From Methanosarcinales archaeon (GTDB taxonomy: Archaea; Halobacteriota; Syntropharchaeia; Alkanophagales; Methanospirareceae): 5,084 bases of DNA. Shown here one piece after another: positions 1 to 5,084 of the stretch. How positions within the stretch are numbered: position 1 is the first letter of the stretch; every line of letters starts with the position of its first letter. Position numbers and translations under genes: made by a program. The notes beneath the pieces are model-generated. The model saw only the letters and a list, made by a program, of their open reading frames with translations. It was not told where the DNA came from and made no database searches. The DNA lies in assembly GCA_025464585.1 (NCBI GenBank), contig JAODGL010000036.1, forward strand, positions 1-5,084. The letters run 5' to 3'.

Positions 1-2343
1 ACCTCATCGAAAATAACTATGCACTCTACTTTTTCTAACCTTATGCCCAAATGGGAAGTTAGTAAATATACTACTTTTTTCCAGAGCAAGCTGAGAGGCT
101 ATCCGTCAGAGAAAGAAGCGAACCACAGTTTAGTTTCCGCTTTGTTTGCTTTTGAACTCGTAAAACGATATTTGGGTGAAAAAGAAGCACCTTATAAATT
201 CTTGCCTTTGATTGCTTATTTTGTCGTAAAGCACCATCATGGCGATTTGAGAAGTATTGAAGATGATGTTGATGCTGAAAAGTTATTTGATGTGGGATTC
301 AGGAATATCCGTGAGCAATTAAGAGATATTAAGAGCAACAAGAAGCAAATAGAGGAGGAATATGACTTTTTACTTCAAGGTTATGACATCCAAACTGGCG
401 ACCTATTCATGGATCTTGAGAAATACGAAAAAGATATAAGATCTTCTGAAGATATTAAACCATTGATTACAGAATTAGACAAATTTGCTTATTACTTCTG
501 GCACAAAAACGGAGACGTAATCTATTATCTTCTGGTTCAACTCCTCTATTCTGCTTTGATAGATTTGGATAAGAAACATGCAGGGCGTGTAAGGGAGATA
601 GAACGTAAGAAACTCCCAGATAACCTTGTAGAACTGTATTTGAGCGAAGAGGAATTCAAAAAGGAGAACGAAAGCAAAATCAACCCGGTGAGAACAGAAA
701 TACGAAAGTCCGTTTTGAGAAACGTAGAATTTGCATGTAAAAATCAGAAGATATTCACGATAACAGCACCAACAGGGACGGGAAAGACTCTAACGTCTTT
801 AGCAGCGGCACTGAATTTGAGGAAGCTACTAAAAAGCAACTCAGATATGGAGTATGAGCCGAGGATAATATATTCATTACCTTTTATGAGCATAATAGAA
901 CAGAATTTTAGTGTATTTGATAAAGTATTGAGCGAAATTAAAGATTTTGAAGAGAACCAGAGCCTGTATCTGTTGAAGCACCATCATCTTTCTGATATTT
1001 TTTACAAAACTAAAGGTATAGACATGGAGAAGGACGTAGACGAGAGTCTGGCGTTGATTGAATCGTGGGAATCAGAAATAATCGTCACAACTTTTATTCA
1101 ATTATTCCATACTTTGATAGGCTATAAGAACCGCAGTTTAAAGAAGTTTCACAATATCGTAAATTCGATAATCATTTTAGATGAGGTGCAAAACATACCC
1201 GTAGAATATTGGAATTTGGTTCGAGAAGTGTTAAAGGCAATGGTGAATTATTTCAATTGCAGAATTATTTTGATGACCGCTACGAAACCGTTAATCTTTG
1301 AAGAAGGTGAATACACAGAACTTGTCGATGACTACGAGAAATATTTTGAAAGCGATGAATTGAATCGTGTTTGTCTGCATATAGAGAGAGGAGGAAAACA
1401 AATATCTGATTTTTGTAAAGAACTGAATGAATGGTCTAAGCAGTCGTATCTGTTTGTGTTTAATACAATCGGGGCTTCATTTGAGTTTTACAATGAGATT
1501 AAAGACAGGCTTAAAGAGTCAGGCTTCAGCTTATACTATCTATCCACAAACATCGTGCCTAAAGAGAGAAGGAAAAGAATTGAAGAAATAAGGGGATTGA
1601 TAAAAAATAATAGGAAAGTTGTAGTTGTCTCAACGCAGTTGATAGAAGCAGGAGTGGATATTGACTGCGATTGTGTGTATCGTGATATGGCTCCGCTGGA
1701 TTCTATAATTCAGGTTGCAGGGCGATGTAACAGGAACAAGAGAAACGAACTTGGTAAGGTAGAGGTGATAGATTTGAGTAAAATTAATGAGAAAGGTGAA
1801 GAAAAGAGATATGCTGATTACATCTATGACAAAGCTCTATTGAAAATAGTGCGAGATTTGCTTGAGGATAGAAGAGAGATTATGGAAAAGGACTTTTTAG
1901 AGATGGCCAATGAGTATTTTAAAGATGCGAGAGCTAAATCCAGGATGGAGAAAGAGCTCATCAAGTCAATTTATGAACTGTATTTTTATGATAAGATGCC
2001 AGACGGAGCTAACAGAAAGCCGATTTCGGAGTTTGCGTTGATAAAGGAAGACTATTACAAAATAGATGTTTTTATTGAGGTGGATGATAAAGCGAAGGAG
2101 GTATGGAAAAAATATCAGGGGATAAAAAATAATAAGAATTTAGAGCCTTATGAACGCAAAAAAGAATTTCTAAAAATCAAGAGGCAATTCTACGATTATG
2201 TAATTTCCATTCCCAAAATTTATGCCTCGGATTTCGGAGATGATGAAATGGGGCATGTTTCTAAAGAAGAATTAAGGAATTATTACGATCCAGAAACCGG
2301 TTTCAAAAGAGACTCTGCCGGCAATGGCACTTTAATCTTCTAA
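1..2343 (+). CDS. cas3: CRISPR-associated helicase/nuclease Cas3 (type I), probably 5'-partial, HD motif altered
   Basis: Cas3 is the ATP-dependent helicase-nuclease that Cascade recruits to unwind and degrade target DNA. Numbering from the ATG at 19, the superfamily 2 helicase motifs are complete: Walker A TAPTGTGKT (249-257), DEVQ box (388-391), TAT (420-422), motif V STQLIEAGVDID (538-549) and motif VI QVAGRCNR (565-572). The C-terminal YDPETGF (756-762) is typical, so the 3' end is intact. The N-terminus is an HD-nuclease domain with NHSL (35-38), KHHHGD (71-76) and D184. Where the family has HD-[IVL]-[GS]-K before YTTFFQ, this protein has WEVSK (12-16). The frame is open to base 1, no Shine-Dalgarno precedes the ATG at 19, and full-length Cas3 usually has some 50 more residues before this motif. 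The true start is therefore probably outside the window. Helicase assignment is very secure; the subtype is not determined. Confidence 0.95.
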   Translation, partial: TSSKITMHSTFSNLMPKWEVSKYTTFFQSKLRGYPSEKEANHSLVSALFAFELVKRYLGEKEAPYKFLPLIAYFVVKHHHGDLRSIEDDVDAEKLFDVGFRNIREQLRDIKSNKKQIEEEYDFLLQGYDIQTGDLFMDLEKYEKDIRSSEDIKPLITELDKFAYYFWHKNGDVIYYLLVQLLYSALIDLDKKHAGRVREIERKKLPDNLVELYLSEEEFKKENESKINPVRTEIRKSVLRNVEFACKNQKIFTITAPTGTGKTLTSLAAALNLRKLLKSNSDMEYEPRIIYSLPFMSIIEQNFSVFDKVLSEIKDFEENQSLYLLKHHHLSDIFYKTKGIDMEKDVDESLALIESWESEIIVTTFIQLFHTLIGYKNRSLKKFHNIVNSIIILDEVQNIPVEYWNLVREVLKAMVNYFNCRIILMTATKPLIFEEGEYTELVDDYEKYFESDELNRVCLHIERGGKQISDFCKELNEWSKQSYLFVFNTIGASFEFYNEIKDRLKESGFSLYYLSTNIVPKERRKRIEEIRGLIKNNRKVVVVSTQLIEAGVDIDCDCVYRDMAPLDSIIQVAGRCNRNKRNELGKVEVIDLSKINEKGEEKRYADYIYDKALLKIVRDLLEDRREIMEKDFLEMANEYFKDARAKSRMEKELIKSIYELYFYDKMPDGANRKPISEFALIKEDYYKIDVFIEVDDKAKEVWKKYQGIKNNKNLEPYERKKEFLKIKRQFYDYVISIPKIYASDFGDDEMGHVSKEELRNYYDPETGFKRDSAGNGTLIF

Positions 2344-2445
2344 AATCCCATGCACGCCACGCGTAACCCTGAAATCCAACCGCCCCGTGGAAGAAGCCGC
2401 AGCGAAGTTAAGATGCTCTATTTAAGAAGTTCGATTAGCTCATCT
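2344..2445. other. GC-rich intergenic segment between the ends of cas3 and the HicB-like gene
   Basis: These 102 bases separate two converging stop codons. Bases 2352-2410 are about 60% G+C, clearly above the AT-rich genes on both sides. CCACG (2357-2361) can pair with CGTGG (2386-2390) across a 24-base loop, which is a weak stem with no T-run after it. All frames give short peptides without a credible start or ribosome site. It may be a dispersed repeat, a relic of an older gene or a processed 3'-end structure; nothing seen here decides between these. Confidence 0.35.
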
Positions 2446-2655
2446 TTACTGTTTGATGTAGGATCTCAAGTAACGTTCCTTTTGCAAGTTCTCTATGCAA
2501 AAACTCTCGATATAAAGCTCGATAGCTTCTTTGAGATTCTTCTGTGCTTCCACAAGAGATTCGCCCTGTGATGTTACACCAAGTTCTGGACACCTTGCCA
2601 CAAAGAATTTACCTTCCTGGATGATGGACACCAGAAATACTTTTTTGCTCTCCAT
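2446..2655 (-). CDS. HicB-like / UPF0150 family small protein, orphan
   Basis: A 69-residue protein with the HicB_like (UPF0150) partial RNase H-like fold signature. A beta strand near VFLVSIIQEG (6-15) is followed by KFFVARCPELGVTSQGES (16-33) and the helix EAQKNLKEAIELYIESF (36-52). HicB proteins are antitoxins that neutralise HicA, a small mRNA-cleaving toxin, and often repress their own promoter. No HicA gene lies on either side, and the protein has no C-terminal DNA-binding domain, so it fits the orphan HicB-like proteins common in archaea. The start at 2655 is supported by AGAGGTGA at 2673-2666, ten bases upstream. The last residues (YLRSYIKQ) look unlike family tails, while the neighbouring frame continues as SKDELIELLK before its own stop, so a small frameshift near the end is possible. 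Family call is firm; function as an antitoxin is inferred only. Confidence 0.85.
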   Translation of the reverse strand: MESKKVFLVSIIQEGKFFVARCPELGVTSQGESLVEAQKNLKEAIELYIESFCIENLQKERYLRSYIKQ

Positions 2656-2665
2656 TATTTATATT

Positions 2666-2673
2666 TCACCTCT
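2666..2673 (-). promoter_or_regulatory. Shine-Dalgarno site of the HicB-like gene
   Basis: Read on the minus strand this is AGAGGTGA, a strong match to the 16S 3' end, ending ten bases before the ATG at 2655. It supports this start and the reality of the short gene. Confidence 0.7.
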
Positions 2674-2715
2674 TATTTTTTATCTTCTGCTCCTTTAATT
2701 CTATTATGCATTTAG

Positions 2716-2722
2716 TATTTAA
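2716..2722 (-). promoter_or_regulatory. Possible archaeal TATA box for the HicB-like gene
   Basis: Minus-strand TTAAATA, preceded by an A-rich stretch that could act as a BRE. It lies about 60 bases before the start codon, which would leave a leader of roughly 40 bases containing the Shine-Dalgarno site. The whole 2656-2800 region is AT-rich, so a chance match is quite possible. Confidence 0.25.
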
Positions 2723-2758
2723 TTTTTTAGACACCAAAAAACTATGACCTTCGGGGAA

Positions 2759-2764
2759 TTATAA
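2759..2764 (+). promoter_or_regulatory. Possible archaeal TATA box for the 133-residue gene
   Basis: TTATAA preceded by GGGGAA, about 40 bases before the ATG at 2801. Archaeal transcription starting some 25 bases downstream would give a leader of about 15 bases. With the site at 2716-2722 on the other strand, this makes the 145-base region a plausible divergent promoter. Weak evidence only. Confidence 0.25.
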
Positions 2765-2800
2765 GAAGAAACGGAAAAATTTGTCAATTGAAAAGGTAAA

Positions 2801-3202
2801 ATGGAAGGCTATGAGAAGAAGGTGCTAAAGTATTGCAGGGAACATGTCTTACCGGGGGGCTATAAAATAAGCGCGGATATGAGAAGAAAGCTGATAACGC
2901 TTGTAGAAGATGCAGCAGTTAATTACAACGAAGGTGTTATGAGCGTTGACATGGATTTCGAAGTCCTGACATGCATTGATACCGGAGATATAGCCGACCT
3001 GATTTGCAAAGCTTGCATCAATGCGGACTATCTGACCGATGACGAGAAGACTTTTTTATTGAAATCATTCATGAGAAGAAAGATTGAACGAGATAGGCGC
3101 ATGTACGAGAAAATCGGATTTGTATTATCCCCGCCTATACCCTATCAATTATGCTTGAACTATCTACTCGAACACGAACCGCTGACAGACAAGGCAGGTT
3201 AA
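2801..3202 (+). CDS. Hypothetical 133-residue protein, mostly helical
   Basis: I do not recognise this protein. An in-frame TGA lies four codons upstream (2789-2791), so ATG 2801 is the first possible start; AAGGT at 2793-2797 is a short-spaced ribosome site. The product is soluble, with no signal peptide or membrane segment. It looks largely alpha-helical, with helices suggested near 4-15, 25-42, 62-75 and 80-104, and a strongly charged stretch MRRKIERDRRMYEK (91-104). It has cysteines at 12, 58, 69, 72 and 118; 69 and 72 form a single CxxC (CKAC), too little to call a zinc site. A proline-rich SPPIPY (110-115) precedes the last helix. It diverges from the HicB-like gene and converges on cmr6 with a 23-base gap, so it is in neither cas operon. 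Its codon use and amino acid composition look like a real gene. Confidence 0.7.
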   Translation: MEGYEKKVLKYCREHVLPGGYKISADMRRKLITLVEDAAVNYNEGVMSVDMDFEVLTCIDTGDIADLICKACINADYLTDDEKTFLLKSFMRRKIERDRRMYEKIGFVLSPPIPYQLCLNYLLEHEPLTDKAG

Positions 3203-3215
3203 AGAAGTTGATTAA

Positions 3216-3231
3216 TCGTGAATAGTCACGG
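3216..3231. terminator. Short hairpin between converging genes, possible terminator
   Basis: CGTGA (3217-3221) pairs perfectly with TCACG (3226-3230) around a four-base loop, with a possible extra wobble pair at 3216/3231. It covers the cmr6 stop codon and sits just after the stop of the 133-residue gene. On the minus strand it is followed by an AT-rich stretch without a clean T-run. It could mark the end of the cmr transcript, but a chance stem of this length is not rare. Confidence 0.2.
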
Positions 3232-3816
3232 CACAGCAGCAGCCATATAACCATAACCAACCGCGGTCTTTGCTCCGATGCCATGCACACCCAGGGCTTT
3301 TGTCAAGTATTCCTCTGCAATCTCGATGATACTCTTACCACTAAACTCATCAATCTCGACGTTGTCTTCTTCTTTTATTCCAATTATAAATTCAAATTTC
3401 GTATCTTTTACTGTTAAGAAGTAAATCGGTTTGGGGTTCTGGTAATCAGCAGGCGGTTTGTTGTCACCATAATAATCAGGATAATGAACGTTCATTACAT
3501 CGGGTTCTATTTTCGGCGTTTCAAGTGGTAAAGCATCGAAGCAGATAACCTTTCCCTTATGGTCAGAACTGCCGAACATCATACAAAACCATTCTTCTCC
3601 CAATGCTTCTTCTTCGCTTTGATTAAACCTCTCTGTAATAATGTAATTCCTTACCACTCCTTTTATCGCCTGCCCCGGGATATATGGGATTCCGTAGATA
3701 TGATGCAGAGTCATTGAGGTTTCATATACCGATTCATTCCCCAACCCTATCACCATACGCCATTCCGGGTTGAGAACCAAATCCGCTGAAAATCTTAAAT
3801 TTGCTTTTTTCATCAT
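3226..3816 (-). CDS. cmr6: Type III-B RAMP protein Cmr6, apparently lacking its N-terminal region
   Basis: Cmr6 is a Cas7-like RAMP subunit at the end of the Cmr backbone opposite Cas10 and helps hold the crRNA 3' part. The signature parts are clear: WRMVIGLGNESVYET (19-33), LHHIYGIPYIPGQAIKGVVR (37-56), a central FDALP (around 93), the DVMNVHYPDYYG segment, and the C-terminal glycine-rich loop GIGAKTAVGYGYM (179-191). The usual PGSS/PGSA before KG is PGQA here. At 196 residues it is shorter than typical Cmr6 (about 230-340): the 60-100 residues normally preceding the first RAMP strand, including the usual N-terminal motif around an aromatic 'nKY', are absent. A TGA two codons upstream of ATG 3816 blocks any extension in frame. 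ATG 3816 or the adjacent ATG 3813 may be used; no strong Shine-Dalgarno is visible. It overlaps the end of cmr5 by 83 bases. Confidence 0.93.
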   Translation of the reverse strand: MMKKANLRFSADLVLNPEWRMVIGLGNESVYETSMTLHHIYGIPYIPGQAIKGVVRNYIITERFNQSEEEALGEEWFCMMFGSSDHKGKVICFDALPLETPKIEPDVMNVHYPDYYGDNKPPADYQNPKPIYFLTVKDTKFEFIIGIKEEDNVEIDEFSGKSIIEIAEEYLTKALGVHGIGAKTAVGYGYMAAAVP

Positions 3817-4042
3817 TCTTCAACCATTCTAAAACTTGCTCACCAATAAATTCATAAGTTCCTCCTTTTGAGAGCATGAATGCAAGAGCGGCTCCAAGCC
3901 CATTCGTTTTTATTAGCATAGGAATTTTCTTAACATAAGACTTATATTCTTTCCTCTTTTCAATTTTACTTCCTTCTTTTGCACATTCATAAGCAAACTG
4001 TGCTCTGCCATGCTCCAGTGTTCTTATCGTAGTATTACTCAT
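3734..4042 (-). CDS. cmr5: Type III-B small subunit Cmr5, C-terminus apparently replaced
   Basis: Cmr5 is the all-helical small subunit that lines the Cmr complex beside the target RNA. Numbering from ATG 4042, family features are TLEHGRAQFAYECAKE (8-23), the core YKSYVKKIPMLIKTNGLGAALAF (33-55), and a helix ending VLEWLKND (70-77). After that, the expected third helical part ending in an EALxLLnWLkRFA-like motif is missing. Instead the last 25 or so residues are rich in Gly/Phe/Ser and are read from the same DNA as the Cmr6 N-terminus in another frame. Only about 78 residues look homologous, against roughly 115-130 in the family. I chose ATG 4042 over ATG 4048 because GGAGGG (4054-4049) directly abuts the latter but lies six bases before the former. 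This also gives a tight eight-base ATGAGTAA overlap with the cmr4 stop, typical of translational coupling. Whether the product folds is uncertain. Confidence 0.85.
   Translation of the reverse strand: MSNTTIRTLEHGRAQFAYECAKEGSKIEKRKEYKSYVKKIPMLIKTNGLGAALAFMLSKGGTYEFIGEQVLEWLKNDEKSKFKIFSGFGSQPGMAYGDRVGE
3805..3810 (-). other. A6 run at the cmr5/cmr6 overlap, candidate frameshift point
   Basis: On the minus strand six A residues follow the two tandem ATGs of cmr6. A +1 shift here would carry a ribosome from the cmr5 frame into the cmr6 frame, giving one Cmr5-Cmr6 polypeptide through ...WLKNDEK joined to KANLRF.... It may instead be an ordinary homopolymer or a sequencing error site. Only the run and the frame relation are seen. 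Confidence 0.3.
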
Positions 4043-5069
4043 TTTCATCCCTCCACATTCTTGTGCTCACTATGCCCTTGCCAATGGTTGCATTGCCACC
4101 TATTTGAATTACTTCAGGCAGACCCTTTTCAAAAAAATCCATCACCAATTCCTCCTCGGCTTTACTACCGGTTTGAGCAAAAATGCCCTTGTCTTCTTTA
4201 TTATCCTTGAATATCGGCGTTGTCAGCGCTAACGAATAAAGAACAGTTTCTGCGGGCAGATATTCCTCTGTAAACAATTGGCCTTTTTCTACTGTGCCAG
4301 TCTTAGCACTTATTTTGGTGCGGGTAATCACTTCCGTAGAGAGGTTCACGAAATCGCGGAAATCATCGTTTGTGAGTATCACCAGCTTATTCGCTATATC
4401 TGCTATATCCAATAACTCACTCAACCATTCGGTAAAATCAGTTGTAGTTTGCTCCTGTTTTACTTCAAAAGTATATTCCTCAAGCACTACCTTCCCTTTT
4501 ATTCCCAATTCTCCAAGATTGGAGATTGTTTTATCCGCAGGAGTGTTTTTATCAGCAAAAAAGTGTTTCTTTACACCACCGGCATTCTTGCATAGTTCTA
4601 AGTCCCGCTTAAACCGGTCTAACACCTTCAGGCAGGTAATCCATGCGAATACGCCTTTCATCGATTTTACAGGGAACAGGAGCAGACGAGCGTCTGTGAA
4701 CCCCAGCGCACCTGCATGCGCATCACCCTCTTCGGGACCGAAGGCAAGCGAAATTGCTTCATCGAATTTGGTAAGTTCTTTACCGTTTCTCTTCTTTATT
4801 TCTTTTTTACCTCCTCTTTCTGCCTCCCATTTATCCTCCAACTCTGGAAATTCATCTTTCAACTTATCGGACTTGACTTTCCCTTCTTCGGTCTTCAACT
4901 CTTCAAACGCATCTCTTATGCTCCCTTTCAATCCCGAAGCTTCTATCTTCGGAAATCCCGTGTGCCGTTCACGCTGTATCGGCATGTCCACTATGCCCAG
5001 CTCCGTTCCACTACCCGCATGTAGTGGCGTCTCTACAACCATAAAGAATGGTCTTGCTTTTTTATACAT
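4035..5069 (-). CDS. cmr4: Type III-B backbone RAMP protein and target-RNA nuclease Cmr4
   Basis: Cmr4 (Cas7 family) polymerises along the crRNA and cuts bound target RNA at six-base intervals. The N-terminal signature is complete: LHAGSGTELGIVDMPIQRER (16-35) and TGFPKIEASGLKGSIR (37-52). D28 aligns with the catalytic Asp26 of the Pyrococcus furiosus protein, so cutting should be preserved. Further family blocks are AFGPEEGDAHAGALGFTDARLLLFPV (109-134), MKGVFAWITC (137-146), the LFTEEYLPAET segment (265-275) and the C-terminal loop QIGGNATIGKG (322-332). Length, 344 residues, is a little above the usual 280-330; the excess is a Lys/Glu-rich stretch at about 56-101 between the first RAMP block and the AFGP block. 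ATG 5069 is set by a perfect AAGGAGG eight bases upstream. It is the first gene of the cmr4-cmr5-cmr6 run seen here, and the operon probably continues past the right edge with the other cmr genes. Confidence 0.97.
   Translation of the reverse strand: MYKKARPFFMVVETPLHAGSGTELGIVDMPIQRERHTGFPKIEASGLKGSIRDAFEELKTEEGKVKSDKLKDEFPELEDKWEAERGGKKEIKKRNGKELTKFDEAISLAFGPEEGDAHAGALGFTDARLLLFPVKSMKGVFAWITCLKVLDRFKRDLELCKNAGGVKKHFFADKNTPADKTISNLGELGIKGKVVLEEYTFEVKQEQTTTDFTEWLSELLDIADIANKLVILTNDDFRDFVNLSTEVITRTKISAKTGTVEKGQLFTEEYLPAETVLYSLALTTPIFKDNKEDKGIFAQTGSKAEEELVMDFFEKGLPEVIQIGGNATIGKGIVSTRMWRDENE
4049..4054 (-). promoter_or_regulatory. Shine-Dalgarno site that decides the cmr5 start
   Basis: Minus-strand GGAGGG lies inside the end of cmr4. 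It touches ATG 4048 with no spacer but is six bases from ATG 4042, so initiation at 4042 is favoured and cmr5 translation is probably coupled to cmr4. Confidence 0.65.
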
Positions 5070-5077
5070 TCTTTGTG

Positions 5078-5084
5078 CCTCCTT
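5078..5084 (-). promoter_or_regulatory. Shine-Dalgarno site of cmr4
   Basis: Minus-strand AAGGAGG, a full match to the anti-Shine-Dalgarno sequence, eight bases before ATG 5069 and ending at the window edge. Nothing further upstream is visible, so whether a promoter or another cmr gene follows cannot be told. Confidence 0.8.

Noticed and set aside
229..987. Twelve-base repeat aagcaccatcat at 229-240 and 976-987
   Set aside because: Both copies encode KHHH at separate, independently expected sites in Cas3 and are in the same frame; no repeat structure surrounds them.
2350..2571. 73-codon + strand frame overlapping the HicB-like gene
   Set aside because: It lies antisense to a recognisable family gene, has no ribosome site, and its product has low-complexity Arg/Ser then Leu/Phe content typical of a shadow frame.
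2656..2800. Search for a CRISPR leader or repeats in the largest intergenic region
   Set aside because: No direct repeats of 20-40 bases with regular spacing occur here or elsewhere in the window.
4010..4210. 66-codon + strand frame
   Set aside because: Antisense to the end of cmr4 and start of cmr5; Cys/Pro-rich translation of a reversed coding strand.
4716..5024. 102-codon + strand frame
   Set aside because: Antisense to a clearly conserved part of cmr4; the Phe/Leu-rich product mirrors the Lys/Glu-rich Cmr4 segment.

Overview
The window holds parts of two CRISPR-Cas modules facing each other, with a small non-Cas insert between them. From the left, a long Cas3 helicase gene of a type I system runs on the + strand to 2343. 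From the right, cmr4, cmr5 and cmr6 of a type III-B (Cmr) system run on the - strand from 5069 down to 3226. Between them lie a short GC-rich segment, an orphan HicB-like gene (-) and an unrecognised 133-residue gene (+). These last two diverge from a shared AT-rich intergenic region. No CRISPR array, spacer-acquisition gene, cas10/cmr2, cmr1 or cmr3 is present. The missing cmr genes probably lie beyond the right edge, because cmr4 begins there with a perfect Shine-Dalgarno sequence.

The DNA is AT-rich, uses AGA/AGG arginine and ATA isoleucine codons heavily, and has GGAGG-type ribosome sites and TATA-like boxes. With the HicB/UPF0150 orphan and the Cas3 plus Cmr pairing, this suggests an uncultured archaeon, perhaps a euryarchaeon of the anaerobic alkane- or methane-oxidising kind. 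That is a guess from style; there is no rRNA or taxonomic marker gene here.

By family, Cas3 unwinds and degrades DNA targeted by Cascade. Cmr4 forms the backbone of the Cmr complex and cuts target RNA, Cmr5 forms the small-subunit filament, and Cmr6 caps the far end of the backbone. The two systems could share crRNAs, but that cannot be shown from this window.

Two signs of decay stand out. First, the Cas3 HD-nuclease motif reads Trp-Glu where His-Asp is expected, although other HD-domain residues and all helicase motifs are intact. Second, Cmr5 seems to lack its C-terminal third and Cmr6 its N-terminal part. The two genes overlap by about 83 bases exactly where the missing parts should be, as though a deletion had joined them. 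An A6 run at that junction could put them in one frame with a single-base shift.
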